In this document: piece by piece, positions 16,990 to 25,014 of the stretch
Layout of the letters: every line of letters starts with the position of its first letter
Numbering within the stretch: position 1 is the stretch's first letter
Origin: Lachnospiraceae bacterium
Lineage (GTDB): Bacteria; Bacillota; Clostridia; Lachnospirales; Lachnospiraceae
Length of the DNA: 32,510 nt
Assembly (NCBI GenBank): GCA_017521985.1
Contig: JAFXAZ010000055.1
Location: forward strand, 1 to 32,510
Direction of reading: 5' to 3'
Made by a program: the position numbers and the translations under genes
Notes under the pieces: model-generated
What the model was told of the DNA's origin: nothing
What the model saw: only the letters and a program-made list of their open reading frames with translations
Databases searched by the model: none

Positions 16990-17967
16990 TTATTTAATTT
17001 GCTCCAAAAACTCCTCCATGCTGTCAGCTCTGGCAGCCAGTCTGTTCCATTGCTTTAAGGTGTCAGCGTCCGAAATCTTGACACGCTCCATAATCTCCGG
17101 TGGAATTTCACCCAAATCACGAAGCAGACCCATTAGGTTTTCCAAACGACCGGCGGCTAGACCCTCATCATGTCCAAGCTTACGACCGGCAGCGAGGCCC
17201 TCATCATGTCCGAGCTTACGACCATCTTCGAAGGCGTCTTCCCGTTCCATGCGTATATGCTCTTGTTCATTGTACTCATAAATACTCACTTTAATTGCCT
17301 CCGCTCTGTTGGCTTCCAGGAAGTCCCTTAAAATGCCTTCCTGAATGCACTCATTAATTGCTTTTTCTACTGCTTTTTCAATAGGCATTGCCTCTGCATA
17401 TGTACGGACACGGTGGGTATATTCCACGTAGTCCTGTAAGTCCTTGCAGGTTTCCACCAGTTCTTTATTGTGTCCTTTGTTGATGTTAAATACTTCTACA
17501 GTCAACTCCAGAGAAACGTCCTCACCCTGTATGGTGTATAAATCCGAAAGCCTGAATTCCTCGTAATCAGGACGTTTATCACGGCCATTGTAAAAAACTA
17601 CAAACCTTGGCGGTGGTATCAAAAGCTTCTTGCTGCCGTAGATATTCATGCCCTTTATCAGCTTGGAGTACAAGTTAGATAAATACAGCAGAAACCGCAA
17701 TGGAATGTTGGGGTTAAAAGTACTTTGGTGTTCGTACAGGCTTAGCCGCATGTCGATGAGAAAGGATAAATCATTCTGCATGGACATGTAAATGGCATTT
17801 TCCAGAGTGTTGATAGTAAGAAGCTCAGGGTTGGTGTAGTTCTTACGACTCATGGCATTATACAGCCGCAAAAGCCTTTCCTTGTCGCTGAAAAGCATGG
17901 TAAATATCCTGGATTTATATTCCCGCTTGGGCTGCAAATCCGGTAACTGTGGTGATTCCGTGTTCAT
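16990..17967 (-). CDS. Rpn-family recombination-promoting nuclease / PD-(D/E)XK transposase-like protein
   Basis: A 325-residue protein of the Rpn/transposase-31-like group, abundant in Lachnospiraceae and thought to be mobile or recombinogenic nucleases. Residues 10-190 carry the nuclease region (KSRIFTMLFSDKERLLRLYNAM, NDLSFLIDMRLSLYEHQSTF, PRFVVFYNGR); D in IDMRL and E in LYEHQS are probable metal ligands. The C-terminal third is a charged, probably helical tail with a twelve-residue tandem repeat. The start is ATG 17967, 7 bases after AGGAGG (complement of 17975-17980); the longer frame to 18021 precedes that site. It faces the fucose operon tail to tail and lies between two copies of one terminator. 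Confidence 0.85.
   Translation of the reverse strand: MNTESPQLPDLQPKREYKSRIFTMLFSDKERLLRLYNAMSRKNYTNPELLTINTLENAIYMSMQNDLSFLIDMRLSLYEHQSTFNPNIPLRFLLYLSNLYSKLIKGMNIYGSKKLLIPPPRFVVFYNGRDKRPDYEEFRLSDLYTIQGEDVSLELTVEVFNINKGHNKELVETCKDLQDYVEYTHRVRTYAEAMPIEKAVEKAINECIQEGILRDFLEANRAEAIKVSIYEYNEQEHIRMEREDAFEDGRKLGHDEGLAAGRKLGHDEGLAAGRLENLMGLLRDLGEIPPEIMERVKISDADTLKQWNRLAARADSMEEFLEQIK
17146..17223 (-). repeat. 36-bp tandem duplication inside the Rpn-family gene
   Basis: Two units at 17146-17181 and 17182-17217 encode GRKLGHDEGLAA twice, with the first two codons of a third unit following. The units differ at a few bases, so the duplication is not brand new. The repeat lengthens the helical tail before GRLENLMGLLRDLG and keeps the frame, as a unit of 12 codons should. 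Confidence 0.9.
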
Positions 17968-18404
17968 ACACATACCTCCTTGTGAATATACGCAGGAGGC
18001 AGTCATTTCGTAAAACCTCACTGCTTTGATAATTGGGTAACAAAAGCATTGAGATTCTTGGAAATGAAAAATAGATGTTTAGAATTTTTATCTTTAGAAT
18101 AGGTAGAACTATAATGCTTTGTAAGTATTGTAGCACGTTTGAGGTGGTGGTGCAATGCTTTTATGGAAATTGGGGGAAATTTATTACGTGCAAATTGTTA
18201 ACATGAACTTTAATAATTCCTAAGAAAGTTTATAGTTTTATAAGAAAATGTACAAACTCACGTCACAAATATGCGTTATGATAATTACATCAAATGAAGT
18301 TGCTCAGTGATAGTGGCCACTGCCATTGGGACAGCTTCGACTACATATTATCCTAACTCGCATTAGGTTTCTATATATTTTTCTTCTTTCTTGTTTTTAT
18401 AAAG
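17968..18404. other. gene-free stretch with small hairpins
   Basis: No coding frame is supported here. The right part (about 18295-18370) is less AT-rich and contains CAGTG/CACTG arms (18306-18323) and CCTAA/TTAGG arms near 18351-18366, ending before the terminator at 18405. This order (structured segment, then terminator) would fit a small RNA read rightward, but no convincing promoter or known RNA family is recognised. Confidence 0.3.
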
Positions 18405-18438
18405 AGAAGCAGGTCTTTTGACGGACCTGCTTCTTTTT
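18405..18438 (+). terminator. second copy of the GCAGGTC-type terminator
   Basis: Eleven-base arms AGAAGCAGGTC (18405-18415) and GACCTGCTTCT (18424-18434) with loop TTTTGACG, followed by TTTT. It differs from the hairpin at 16954 by only a few bases and is the stronger of the two. No complete gene reads into it from the left, so it is either a displaced duplicate or the end of an unrecognised transcript. Confidence 0.8.
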
Positions 18439-18470
18439 ATATATGCTTTTTTGCCATGGTATTGGAAAAA

Positions 18471-18566
18471 ATGACTATATTTACATTTGATTTGGCCTCT
18501 GTTGGCTTGATTAAATATGGTACGGTTTTGACAATACAGGATGCAGCAATCGTTGCGACAGAGTAG
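18471..18566 (+). pseudogene. 31-codon frame, possible gene relic
   Basis: ATG 18471 opens MTIFTFDLASVGLIKYGTVL and ends in TIQDAAIVATE before TAG. It has only a weak site (TTGGAA) in front. A strong AGGAGGT at about 18570 follows its stop but leads to no open frame before the AraC gene. It looks like the surviving piece of a longer gene; the family is unknown. Confidence 0.25.
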
Positions 18567-18588
18567 TCAGGAGGTAATGTATTAAAAA

Positions 18589-19437
18589 TTAAAACAAAAA
18601 CGGTATATATTCCTTTCGGTACTTTCCAGGAGTCATACCTGTTTGTTCTTTAAAAGCTTTTATAAAATATGCGGTTGATTGGAAACCTGATTTCCACGCG
18701 ATGATGTTGATTGAATCGTCGGTGGTAATCAGGTTTTCTTTTGCTATTTTCAGTCGGTAAGAAATCAGATACTGATGGAGTGACTTGCCGGTATAGTCTT
18801 TCATCATCTGACTCAGATAGCCGGGATTGTAGTTAAACGTGGTAGCTATAAGTTCATTGGTTAAAGTTGCATTGTGATAATTGCTGTGAATGAACTGTAA
18901 TACAGGAGTAATTTTTGACATTTCACTATCGCGATTGTGATTTCGCTGAAATTCCATAAGGCAGAGTTTTAGCAAGGCGGATGCACTTTCGCGATAAAAG
19001 GAATTTTGATTGGAAAATTCCTGGGTGCACTTGTGAAGCAATTCGGTTAAACCGGGTACCTGCTTTACAAGGACATTCGAAAAAACTTCCGGTAATTCAT
19101 AGGTGATAAGCTTCTCTGGTGAAAAGTTCTGTTCACTGGCAGTTCCAAGGGAAGTGCTGAAAAGACAGTAGTCATTTATCAGGTCAAAATTCACAACGGT
19201 CATAGTAAATTTATGTGAGCTTTTATTTAAATATAAGTGATATTTGGTGCCGGGCGGAAGGAAGATGGCGGTATTAGCCAAAAAGGAATAGGATTGTCCA
19301 TTGGCGGTAATCGTTCCGGTTCCTTCTTCTACAAAAAAGAAACGGCAGTCATAACAGATGCTGTCAAAATTTTTATCAAGAAACGTATAGTGTGTAGCGG
19401 CATAGCGGATATGTGGATTGATGTCAGATGTTTTCAT
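18589..19437 (-). CDS. AraC-family transcriptional regulator
   Basis: A 282-residue regulator. The N-terminal half is a cupin-like sensor (FFVEEGTGTITANGQSYSFL, AIFLPPGTKYHLYLN). The C-terminal 100 residues contain two helix-turn-helix units (ATLTNELIATTFNYNPGYLS; DSINIIAWKSGFQSTAYFIK) and the ending FKEQTGMTPGKYRKEY. AAAGG lies upstream of ATG 19437. It is divergent from the five-gene operon starting at 19558, across 120 bp of AT-rich DNA containing an ATTAT-CA-ATAAT inverted repeat at about 19505-19516. By position it is the probable regulator of that operon; its ligand is unknown but cupin AraC proteins mostly sense small organic molecules or sugars. Confidence 0.9.
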   Translation of the reverse strand: MKTSDINPHIRYAATHYTFLDKNFDSICYDCRFFFVEEGTGTITANGQSYSFLANTAIFLPPGTKYHLYLNKSSHKFTMTVVNFDLINDYCLFSTSLGTASEQNFSPEKLITYELPEVFSNVLVKQVPGLTELLHKCTQEFSNQNSFYRESASALLKLCLMEFQRNHNRDSEMSKITPVLQFIHSNYHNATLTNELIATTFNYNPGYLSQMMKDYTGKSLHQYLISYRLKIAKENLITTDDSINIIAWKSGFQSTAYFIKAFKEQTGMTPGKYRKEYIPFLF

Positions 19438-19557
19438 ATGTAAAACCTTTATTTTATTATATTAATAGTTGCTTTCTTTATACATTTTAGCACGAATTTA
19501 TTATATTATCAATAATGTAAAGGGGATATTATGCCATTTTTTAGGAGGATAAGGCTT

Positions 19558-20547
19558 ATGAAATATTCTGTAGGATATCAGATGCGGGAAGATAGTAGTT
19601 TCCTGGAAAGCATCATTGCAAATAAAGAACATATTCACGAAATTTATTTTTCCTGGGGTGATTTTGCCAATGGTCGCAACAGTCAGCTCAGGCAGTGTGG
19701 TCTGACCCCTTGGGAAGCTCAGATAAAGCAGGAAGCAGAGTTGAGATGGCTGGCAGATGAGGGGCTGAAATTTAATTTGCTGTTCAATGCCACCTGCTAT
19801 GGCAAGGACAGTCAGTCTAAGGCATTTTTTAGAAAAATCGGCGAAACCGTTACGTATATTCAGGAGAAGATGGGGCTTGCAAGTATTACCACTACCTCCC
19901 CTTTGATTGCAAAGTTTATCAAGGAAAACTTTGAAGACCTGGATGTACGAGCTTCCGTCAATATGTCCATCGGCACGGTGGAAGGTATGGACTATGTGGC
20001 AGAATATTTTGACAGTTATTATTTAAAAAGAGAATTTAACCGTGATTTTGAAAAAATTGCCGAGCTGAAAAAGTGGTGTGATGAAAATGGCAAGGTGCTG
20101 TATGGGCTTGCCAACAGCGGTTGCCTTAACAATTGCTCTGCCCATGTTTTTCACGATAATCTGGTGAGTCATGAAAGTGAAATTGCACCTATGGACAATG
20201 GCTATGCTTTCGAAGGTATTTGCAGAAAGTACTTGAAAAAAGAGGAAAATGCACATGCGTTATTAGATTATACCAGTTATATCAGACCGGAGGATGTACA
20301 TCTATATGAAGGTATCTTCCCTGCTATGAAGCTGGCTACCAGAGTGAGCCTACATCCGGTAAGGATTTTAAAGGCATACATAGAAAATCAGAGTTATACC
20401 GGCAGTGTGCTGGATCTCTTAGAGCCAAACCATACCGGATTGTTTTATCCGTACCTGTTAGAAAACAGAGAAATCAAAAGTGAAGTTAAAGATGGAAAGC
20501 TCATTTACAGTAATTTGGAAAATGCGTTTGTTGAGCTTACCTATTAA
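19558..20547 (+). CDS. U32-peptidase-like TIM-barrel protein
   Basis: A 329-residue protein resembling the U32 (collagenase-like) family, whose studied members (RlhA, TrhP, UbiU/UbiV) act in hydroxylation or radical-type chemistry rather than proteolysis. Matching features are FNLLFNATCYG, ITTTSPLIAKFIKENF, DVRASVNMSIGTVEGMDYV, YYLKREFNRDFEKIAELKKW, and a Cys-containing NSGCLNNCSAHVFHDN. C189, C193 and C222 are candidate iron-sulfur ligands; a fourth is not obvious. The start is ATG 19558, 9 bases after AGGAGG at 19543-19548; the earlier ATG 19531 lacks a site. It opens an operon with three iron-sulfur proteins, which supports a redox function. U32 membership is judged by eye. Confidence 0.65.
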   Translation: MKYSVGYQMREDSSFLESIIANKEHIHEIYFSWGDFANGRNSQLRQCGLTPWEAQIKQEAELRWLADEGLKFNLLFNATCYGKDSQSKAFFRKIGETVTYIQEKMGLASITTTSPLIAKFIKENFEDLDVRASVNMSIGTVEGMDYVAEYFDSYYLKREFNRDFEKIAELKKWCDENGKVLYGLANSGCLNNCSAHVFHDNLVSHESEIAPMDNGYAFEGICRKYLKKEENAHALLDYTSYIRPEDVHLYEGIFPAMKLATRVSLHPVRILKAYIENQSYTGSVLDLLEPNHTGLFYPYLLENREIKSEVKDGKLIYSNLENAFVELTY

Positions 20548-20574
20548 CTTATAAAAACTTAAGGAGGAAAAAAT

Positions 20575-21657
20575 ATGCTGACAAGTGAAATGATTAAAAA
20601 AGCAGCATACGAGGCCGGCGCCGACAAGTGCGGTATCGGTCCCATGTCACGCTTTGAAGGCGCACCGCCGGAAATGGATCCAAGATACCTTTTCCCAAAT
20701 GCGAAGAGTGTCATTGCCTTTGCATTCCGTATTCCGCGAGGCGTGCAGAGAGGTATTGAGGAAGGTACCCAATTTTATCAGTATCCTTCCATGGCATACG
20801 GCGGCATCAATGAAATTTATGCGCCGGCAGTGCTTTATCACGTAGGCAAGGTTATTGAAGATGCCGGTTACGAAGCGGTAGTTTATCGTAATACCGGTGC
20901 CAGAGGTCCTGTATCCGATATGGACGGAAGTCCGGGTAATACCCTGTCTCCGGAGGAGCAGATTGAGGTAAGTAAGCATGCCAAGGGTAAAACCGCTCAT
21001 CACAGAAGTGTGCAGTATACTAGAGAAGTAAGTCCGGACAAGGTTCCGCCAGATTTACAGTTCCAGTTTAGACTGGCAGCAGTAGCCTGTGGTCTGGGTG
21101 AAATCGGCTGGAGCAAGATGCTTCTGACACCGGAGTTTGGACCTTTGCAGCGTGTGGCATTTATCTTTACCGATGCAGAGCTTGAGTACGACGAAATGTA
21201 CAGCGGTCCGCCACTGTGCCGTCGCTGCGGTGCATGTGTAAGAGAGTGCCCGGGTTCTTGTATCCCTGCAATCAATTCCGGCAAGACCGTACGTGTTAAC
21301 CTAGCAGGCAAAATCTGCGAGTGGGGCGACATTGATATGTGGCGTTGCTATGCGTTCTATACCCATGGCGGCAGATATTATAATCCGTTTGTTCCAAAGG
21401 AAGTCTTTGACAAGAACGAAGACGGTATGCTGGATTTATTAGAGGGCGTAACCGATAAGGCAAACGAAAAGGAAGTTATGAAGGTATACACAGCTTTGGA
21501 GAAGTATTTCCCAAGCTGGGTTGGCTACAACATGGCAAAATGCGGCGGCTGTATCCGTGCATGTGTAAGCATGCTGGAAAAGAAGGGCGGCTGTATGGAA
21601 GGCAGATTCAAAGAGCCTCTTCGCCATGAGAAAAAAGCATGGAAGATGGATCGATAG
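20575..21657 (+). CDS. QueG-like double [4Fe-4S] cluster protein, paralog 1
   Basis: A 360-residue soluble protein with the layout of epoxyqueuosine reductase / reductive-dehalogenase-like proteins: an N-terminal substrate or cofactor domain (AAYEAGADKCGIGPMSRFEG, YLFPNAKSVIAFAFRIPRG), then two [4Fe-4S] motifs. Cluster 1 is C215-x2-C218-x2-C221-x3-C225-P; cluster 2 uses C323-x2-C326-x3-C330. Extra cysteines occur between them (GSCIP, KICEWG, WRCYAFY). It is the longest of three tandem paralogs, with an insertion around residues 100-150 (RNTGARGPVSDMDGSPG). QueG and RdhA bind a corrinoid; whether this one does cannot be told from sequence alone. AAGGAGG precedes ATG 20575, 27 bp after the U32-like gene. 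Confidence 0.8.
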   Translation: MLTSEMIKKAAYEAGADKCGIGPMSRFEGAPPEMDPRYLFPNAKSVIAFAFRIPRGVQRGIEEGTQFYQYPSMAYGGINEIYAPAVLYHVGKVIEDAGYEAVVYRNTGARGPVSDMDGSPGNTLSPEEQIEVSKHAKGKTAHHRSVQYTREVSPDKVPPDLQFQFRLAAVACGLGEIGWSKMLLTPEFGPLQRVAFIFTDAELEYDEMYSGPPLCRRCGACVRECPGSCIPAINSGKTVRVNLAGKICEWGDIDMWRCYAFYTHGGRYYNPFVPKEVFDKNEDGMLDLLEGVTDKANEKEVMKVYTALEKYFPSWVGYNMAKCGGCIRACVSMLEKKGGCMEGRFKEPLRHEKKAWKMDR

Positions 21658-21672
21658 GAGAAAGGAGCATAC

Positions 21673-22575
21673 ATGACAGCAGAATTTATTAAACTAAAAG
21701 CAAAAGAGCTGGGTGCTGCAGTCTGCGGTATCGGCAATGTAGAGTTACTGCGTGGAGAAGACCCACAGCGCAATCCTTTCTCTATTTTACCAAATGCAAA
21801 GAGTATTATCGGTTTTGGTATTAAGGTGCCAAAGGGGCTTTATCGTGCCATGGAAGACAAGGCACAGTACTACAATTATACCAATCTTGGTGTAAAGTAC
21901 ATAGACGAAAGCTTTGCGGAAATTTTCCTGTTAAAGATGGGTGCCATGATTGAAAACGAAGGCTATGATGCATGCTTACAGCGAAGCATCCCGGGCTTCC
22001 GTATTCAGGGCGACAAGTCTACCAATCCGGAAGTAAGCAGAATTTATGAGCTGCAGTTTGCAAGTCCGGTTGCTCCGGGCAAGCCGGTACCGGATGTTAT
22101 TATTGATTACAATAAGGCAGCTGTAGTCTGTGGTCTGGGCAGTATCGGTATGCACGGCAAGGTAATCGTACCAAAGTACGGTCCGTATATGCGTTTTGTA
22201 TTTATCATTACCGATATGCCATTAGAGCATGATGAAGCATTTAAGGGAGACCTTTGTGACAAGTGTGGCAAGTGTCTGAATGCTTGTCCTGGTAAGGCTA
22301 TCAGCGAAGAAGGCGTTGATAGCTGGCAGTGCAGCGTGTACTACAGAGGTGCTCATAAGTCCAATCCTTTTATGAAGGAAGACTTCTTAAAAGACCATCC
22401 GGAGCGCGAGGCGATTCTTAACGGTGAGAAGCGTTTTGACAGCGAAAGTGCCAAGGAAATTTACAAGGATTTGAAGTTCCTGCCGGCCACCCATTTCGGC
22501 TATGTTCCATGTTTGTGTGGTAAGAGCTGTGAAACCGTTTGTTACAATCATTTAAAGGAGGTTGGTGTACTGTGA
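21673..22575 (+). CDS. QueG-like double [4Fe-4S] cluster protein, paralog 2
   Basis: A 300-residue relative of the previous gene, with the same start pattern (KLKAKELGAAVCGIGNVELL, SILPNAKSIIGFGIKVPKG) and GLGSIGMHGKVIVPKYGPYM before the clusters. Cluster 1 is C195-x2-C198-x2-C201-x3-C205-P. The second motif is spaced differently: C280, C282-x3-C286-x3-C290. A WQCSVYYRGA segment between them parallels CISYxTIE of QueG. It ends only ten residues after the last cysteine, lacking the QueG C-terminal repeats. GGAGAAAGGAG precedes ATG 21673, 15 bp after paralog 1, and its stop overlaps the start of paralog 3. Confidence 0.8.
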   Translation: MTAEFIKLKAKELGAAVCGIGNVELLRGEDPQRNPFSILPNAKSIIGFGIKVPKGLYRAMEDKAQYYNYTNLGVKYIDESFAEIFLLKMGAMIENEGYDACLQRSIPGFRIQGDKSTNPEVSRIYELQFASPVAPGKPVPDVIIDYNKAAVVCGLGSIGMHGKVIVPKYGPYMRFVFIITDMPLEHDEAFKGDLCDKCGKCLNACPGKAISEEGVDSWQCSVYYRGAHKSNPFMKEDFLKDHPEREAILNGEKRFDSESAKEIYKDLKFLPATHFGYVPCLCGKSCETVCYNHLKEVGVL

Positions 22576-23561
22576 TAAATAAAATTATTGAATGTGCAAA
22601 GCATTATGATGCAGACGTGGTTGGATTTGCGCCAAGAGACCGATTTGCCGCAGACGATCCGATTTTTAAGATTTTTCCGGACACCAAGACCGTAATCGGC
22701 CTGGGCTTTCGTGTGTTGCGCGGTATTTACCGTGGCGTAGAGGAAGGTACTACCTACTATCAGTATACCACCATGGGCGTGGAAAATTTGGAAGAAACCG
22801 TTATGCCTCTCACACTTATCAATGTATGTAACCTTATCGAAGAGGAAGGCTATGAGGCAATTCCACAGCGTCGTAATCAGCTGATTATGAGTGAAGAAAA
22901 CTCCACCAATCCGGAAGTGGACTACACCGATATTTACAGAGGTATCACCGCAGAAAATCAGATTGATTTCTTAAACTGTGCGGTACAGTGTGGTCTGGGC
23001 GAACGCAGCATGATTAACACGCTTTTAAATAAAGATTACGGTCCGTTTATCCGTTATTGCTTTATTTTAACAGATGCTGAATTAGAAGCTACTCCTTTGG
23101 TAACCGAAAAGCTTTGCGACGGCTGTAAAGAGTGTATCAAGGCTTGTCCGGGACGTGCTATCAAGGAAGATGGTGAAGTAGACAACTGGAGATGTGCCGT
23201 TTATTATAATGGTGCAAATGGTACCAAGAACCCATTCATGCCGCCGGAAGCTTTCGATGAATTTGAAAACAAAATGGATATCATTAACGGTATTGCTGAG
23301 TTTGACAGCGAGGAAGCAAAAGAAATTTTAAATAACATTTATTTCTATCCTCCGGCAAAGCATTTCTACAGAACCTCTATCTGTGGACGTGCTTGTGACA
23401 GAGCATGTTATATCCATTTAGAGGAAAAGGGTGTGCTTGGCAAGGGCTTTGTGAGAAAGTTCCGTGAAAAAGAAGACTGGAAGCTTGATACCAAGCAGTT
23501 TGAAACCGGCGAGCATGAGAAGAGCTGGATTTTTAAAGAGAAGGAAGAAGGAGAAAACTAA
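22572..23561 (+). CDS. QueG-like double [4Fe-4S] cluster protein, paralog 3
   Basis: A 329-residue third member. It starts at GTG 22572, which overlaps the previous TGA by four bases (GTGA) and lies 9 bases after AAAGGAGGT at 22554-22562; ATG 22539 upstream would lie inside paralog 2 without its own site. Translational coupling to paralog 2 is therefore likely and suggests equal amounts. Cluster 1 is C182-x2-C185-x2-C188-x3-C192-P, cluster 2 C271-x3-C275-x3-C279. WRCAVYYNGANGTKNPFMPP corresponds to the same loop as in paralog 2, which is its closest relative here. The 50-residue C-terminal tail is highly charged (FRKFREKEDWKLD-like) and ends KEEGEN. Confidence 0.8.
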   Translation: MINKIIECAKHYDADVVGFAPRDRFAADDPIFKIFPDTKTVIGLGFRVLRGIYRGVEEGTTYYQYTTMGVENLEETVMPLTLINVCNLIEEEGYEAIPQRRNQLIMSEENSTNPEVDYTDIYRGITAENQIDFLNCAVQCGLGERSMINTLLNKDYGPFIRYCFILTDAELEATPLVTEKLCDGCKECIKACPGRAIKEDGEVDNWRCAVYYNGANGTKNPFMPPEAFDEFENKMDIINGIAEFDSEEAKEILNNIYFYPPAKHFYRTSICGRACDRACYIHLEEKGVLGKGFVRKFREKEDWKLDTKQFETGEHEKSWIFKEKEEGEN

Positions 23562-23562
23562 G

Positions 23563-24816
23563 ATGCAGGAAAAGATTAAGATTGCAGTCATTGGCTGTGG
23601 CAGATTCAGTCCGTTTTTTGTACCTTTATTTAAGGCTCATCCGTTTGTAGAAAAAGTGTATGTTTGCGATTTAAAGAGAGAGCGTGCAGAAGATTTTGCA
23701 AAAAGATTTGACGTGGAAATTATCGATAGCTTTGAAGAAGCCCTTGCTTCTGATAAGGTTAATTCTATTGCTGTTTTCACACAGAGATTTAAGCATGGTC
23801 AAATGGTAATTGATTCTTTGAAAGCAGGAAAGCATGTGTACAGTGCAGTACCGGGTGCAGTCAGTGTGGATGAAATTATAGAAATTGAAAAGCTGGTACG
23901 TGAAACCAGACTTACCTATTCCATGGGTGAGACGGGTTATTATCGTGCCCCTGCTATTTTCTGTAGACGTGAATTTGCAAAGGGTACCTTTGGTAAATTT
24001 ACCTATGGTGAAGCGCACTACAATCATGATATCCGTAATATGGAAAACAGTTTCAGAAGCTCCGGTGGTGAGGATTGGAAAGCTTTCGCAGGTATTCCGC
24101 CATTCTTCTATCCGACCCATTCTACATCCATGATTTTAAGTACCATGCCGGGTGTATATGCTAAGAAGGTAGTTGCATTTGGTTATAAGGAAAGTCCTAG
24201 AACTGATATTTACGGAACCGACGGACAGAACCGCTATAATAACCCATTCTCTAATGAGGTAATGTTACTGGAGCTTTCTAATGGTGGTATCGTACGAATC
24301 AGTGAAAACCGCTGTGTAGGCTGGCATGCTCCGGAAACATATATTTCTCAGTATTACGGTACGGACGGTGGCTACGAATTCTCTGTTGCAAAGCATTCTT
24401 TGGCAACCTGGGATCCTGCAAAGAAGGATCCGTATTCTGTTACCATGAAGGACGTGACAGCAGAATTGCAGCCGGAAAGAATTAATAAAATGATTGAAGA
24501 TAACTATGCAGAAGCAATTCAGAAAATTGCCTGTGTGGATGGATTCTTTGATACCTCACCAATTCAGCCGGTGGACAGACTACCGGAATCCTATAATGGT
24601 CTTGGTAACGGTCACAACGGCACACATCACTTCCTTATTGATGATTTCTGCCGTGCAGTAGAAACCGGCAAACTGTCCCCAACCAATATTTGGCAGGTGG
24701 CAAGATGGAATATTCCTGGACTTTTGGCACACCAGTCTGCACTTAAGGGTGGCGTGACTATGGAAGTACCGGATTTAGGAAATCCGCCTGAAGATTGGGA
24801 AGTATTGTGGGAATAG
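23563..24816 (+). CDS. Gfo/Idh/MocA-family protein without the usual EKP lysine
   Basis: A 417-residue protein with an N-terminal NAD(P)-binding fold (KIAVIGCGRFSPFFVPLFKA) and a C-terminal substrate domain (EAHYNHDIRNMENSF, GHNGTHHFLIDDFCRAVETG). Family members oxidise or epimerise sugars, cyclitols or related compounds. The canonical GKHVxCEKP motif reads GKHVYSAVPGAVS: V96 stands where the catalytic Lys normally is, so chemistry may differ. The GCGRF in place of GxGxxG is also relaxed. Start ATG 23563 follows GAAGGAGAA and lies 1 bp after the stop of paralog 3; the upstream frame from 23464 overlaps that gene and has no site. It is the last gene of the five-gene operon. Confidence 0.85.
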   Translation: MQEKIKIAVIGCGRFSPFFVPLFKAHPFVEKVYVCDLKRERAEDFAKRFDVEIIDSFEEALASDKVNSIAVFTQRFKHGQMVIDSLKAGKHVYSAVPGAVSVDEIIEIEKLVRETRLTYSMGETGYYRAPAIFCRREFAKGTFGKFTYGEAHYNHDIRNMENSFRSSGGEDWKAFAGIPPFFYPTHSTSMILSTMPGVYAKKVVAFGYKESPRTDIYGTDGQNRYNNPFSNEVMLLELSNGGIVRISENRCVGWHAPETYISQYYGTDGGYEFSVAKHSLATWDPAKKDPYSVTMKDVTAELQPERINKMIEDNYAEAIQKIACVDGFFDTSPIQPVDRLPESYNGLGNGHNGTHHFLIDDFCRAVETGKLSPTNIWQVARWNIPGLLAHQSALKGGVTMEVPDLGNPPEDWEVLWE

Positions 24817-24857
24817 TAATGAAATAGGTAGCTTCGTAAAATGAAATAAATATTAGC

Positions 24858-24906
24858 AAAAGGCTCTTCGGAAAAAGTGTAAAACTTTGATACCGGAGGG
24901 TCTTTT
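24858..24906 (+). terminator. probable terminator of the iron-sulfur operon
   Basis: Arms AAAAGGCTCTTCGG (24858-24871) and CCGGAGGGTCTTTT (24893-24906) pair along 14 bases with three G-T pairs; the loop contains a further AAAGT/ACTTT pairing. The right arm ends in TCTTTT. It lies about 40 bp after the last stop. Confidence 0.6.
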
Positions 24907-24928
24907 GGCGATTATACGCATAATCCTC

Positions 24929-24957
24929 TTGAAAAAGAAAACAAATAGTGATAAAAT
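24929..24957 (+). promoter_or_regulatory. sigma-A-type promoter for nhaC-like gene
   Basis: TTGAAA at 24929-24934 and TAAAAT at 24952-24957 with 17 bp between them. The start codon follows 57 bp later with GGAAAGAGTAGGAGAG in front. Confidence 0.6.
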
Positions 24958-25014
24958 TTAAGAATATTTTAATACTTTATTGAATTAAATTATTAGGAAA
25001 GAGTAGGAGAGAAT

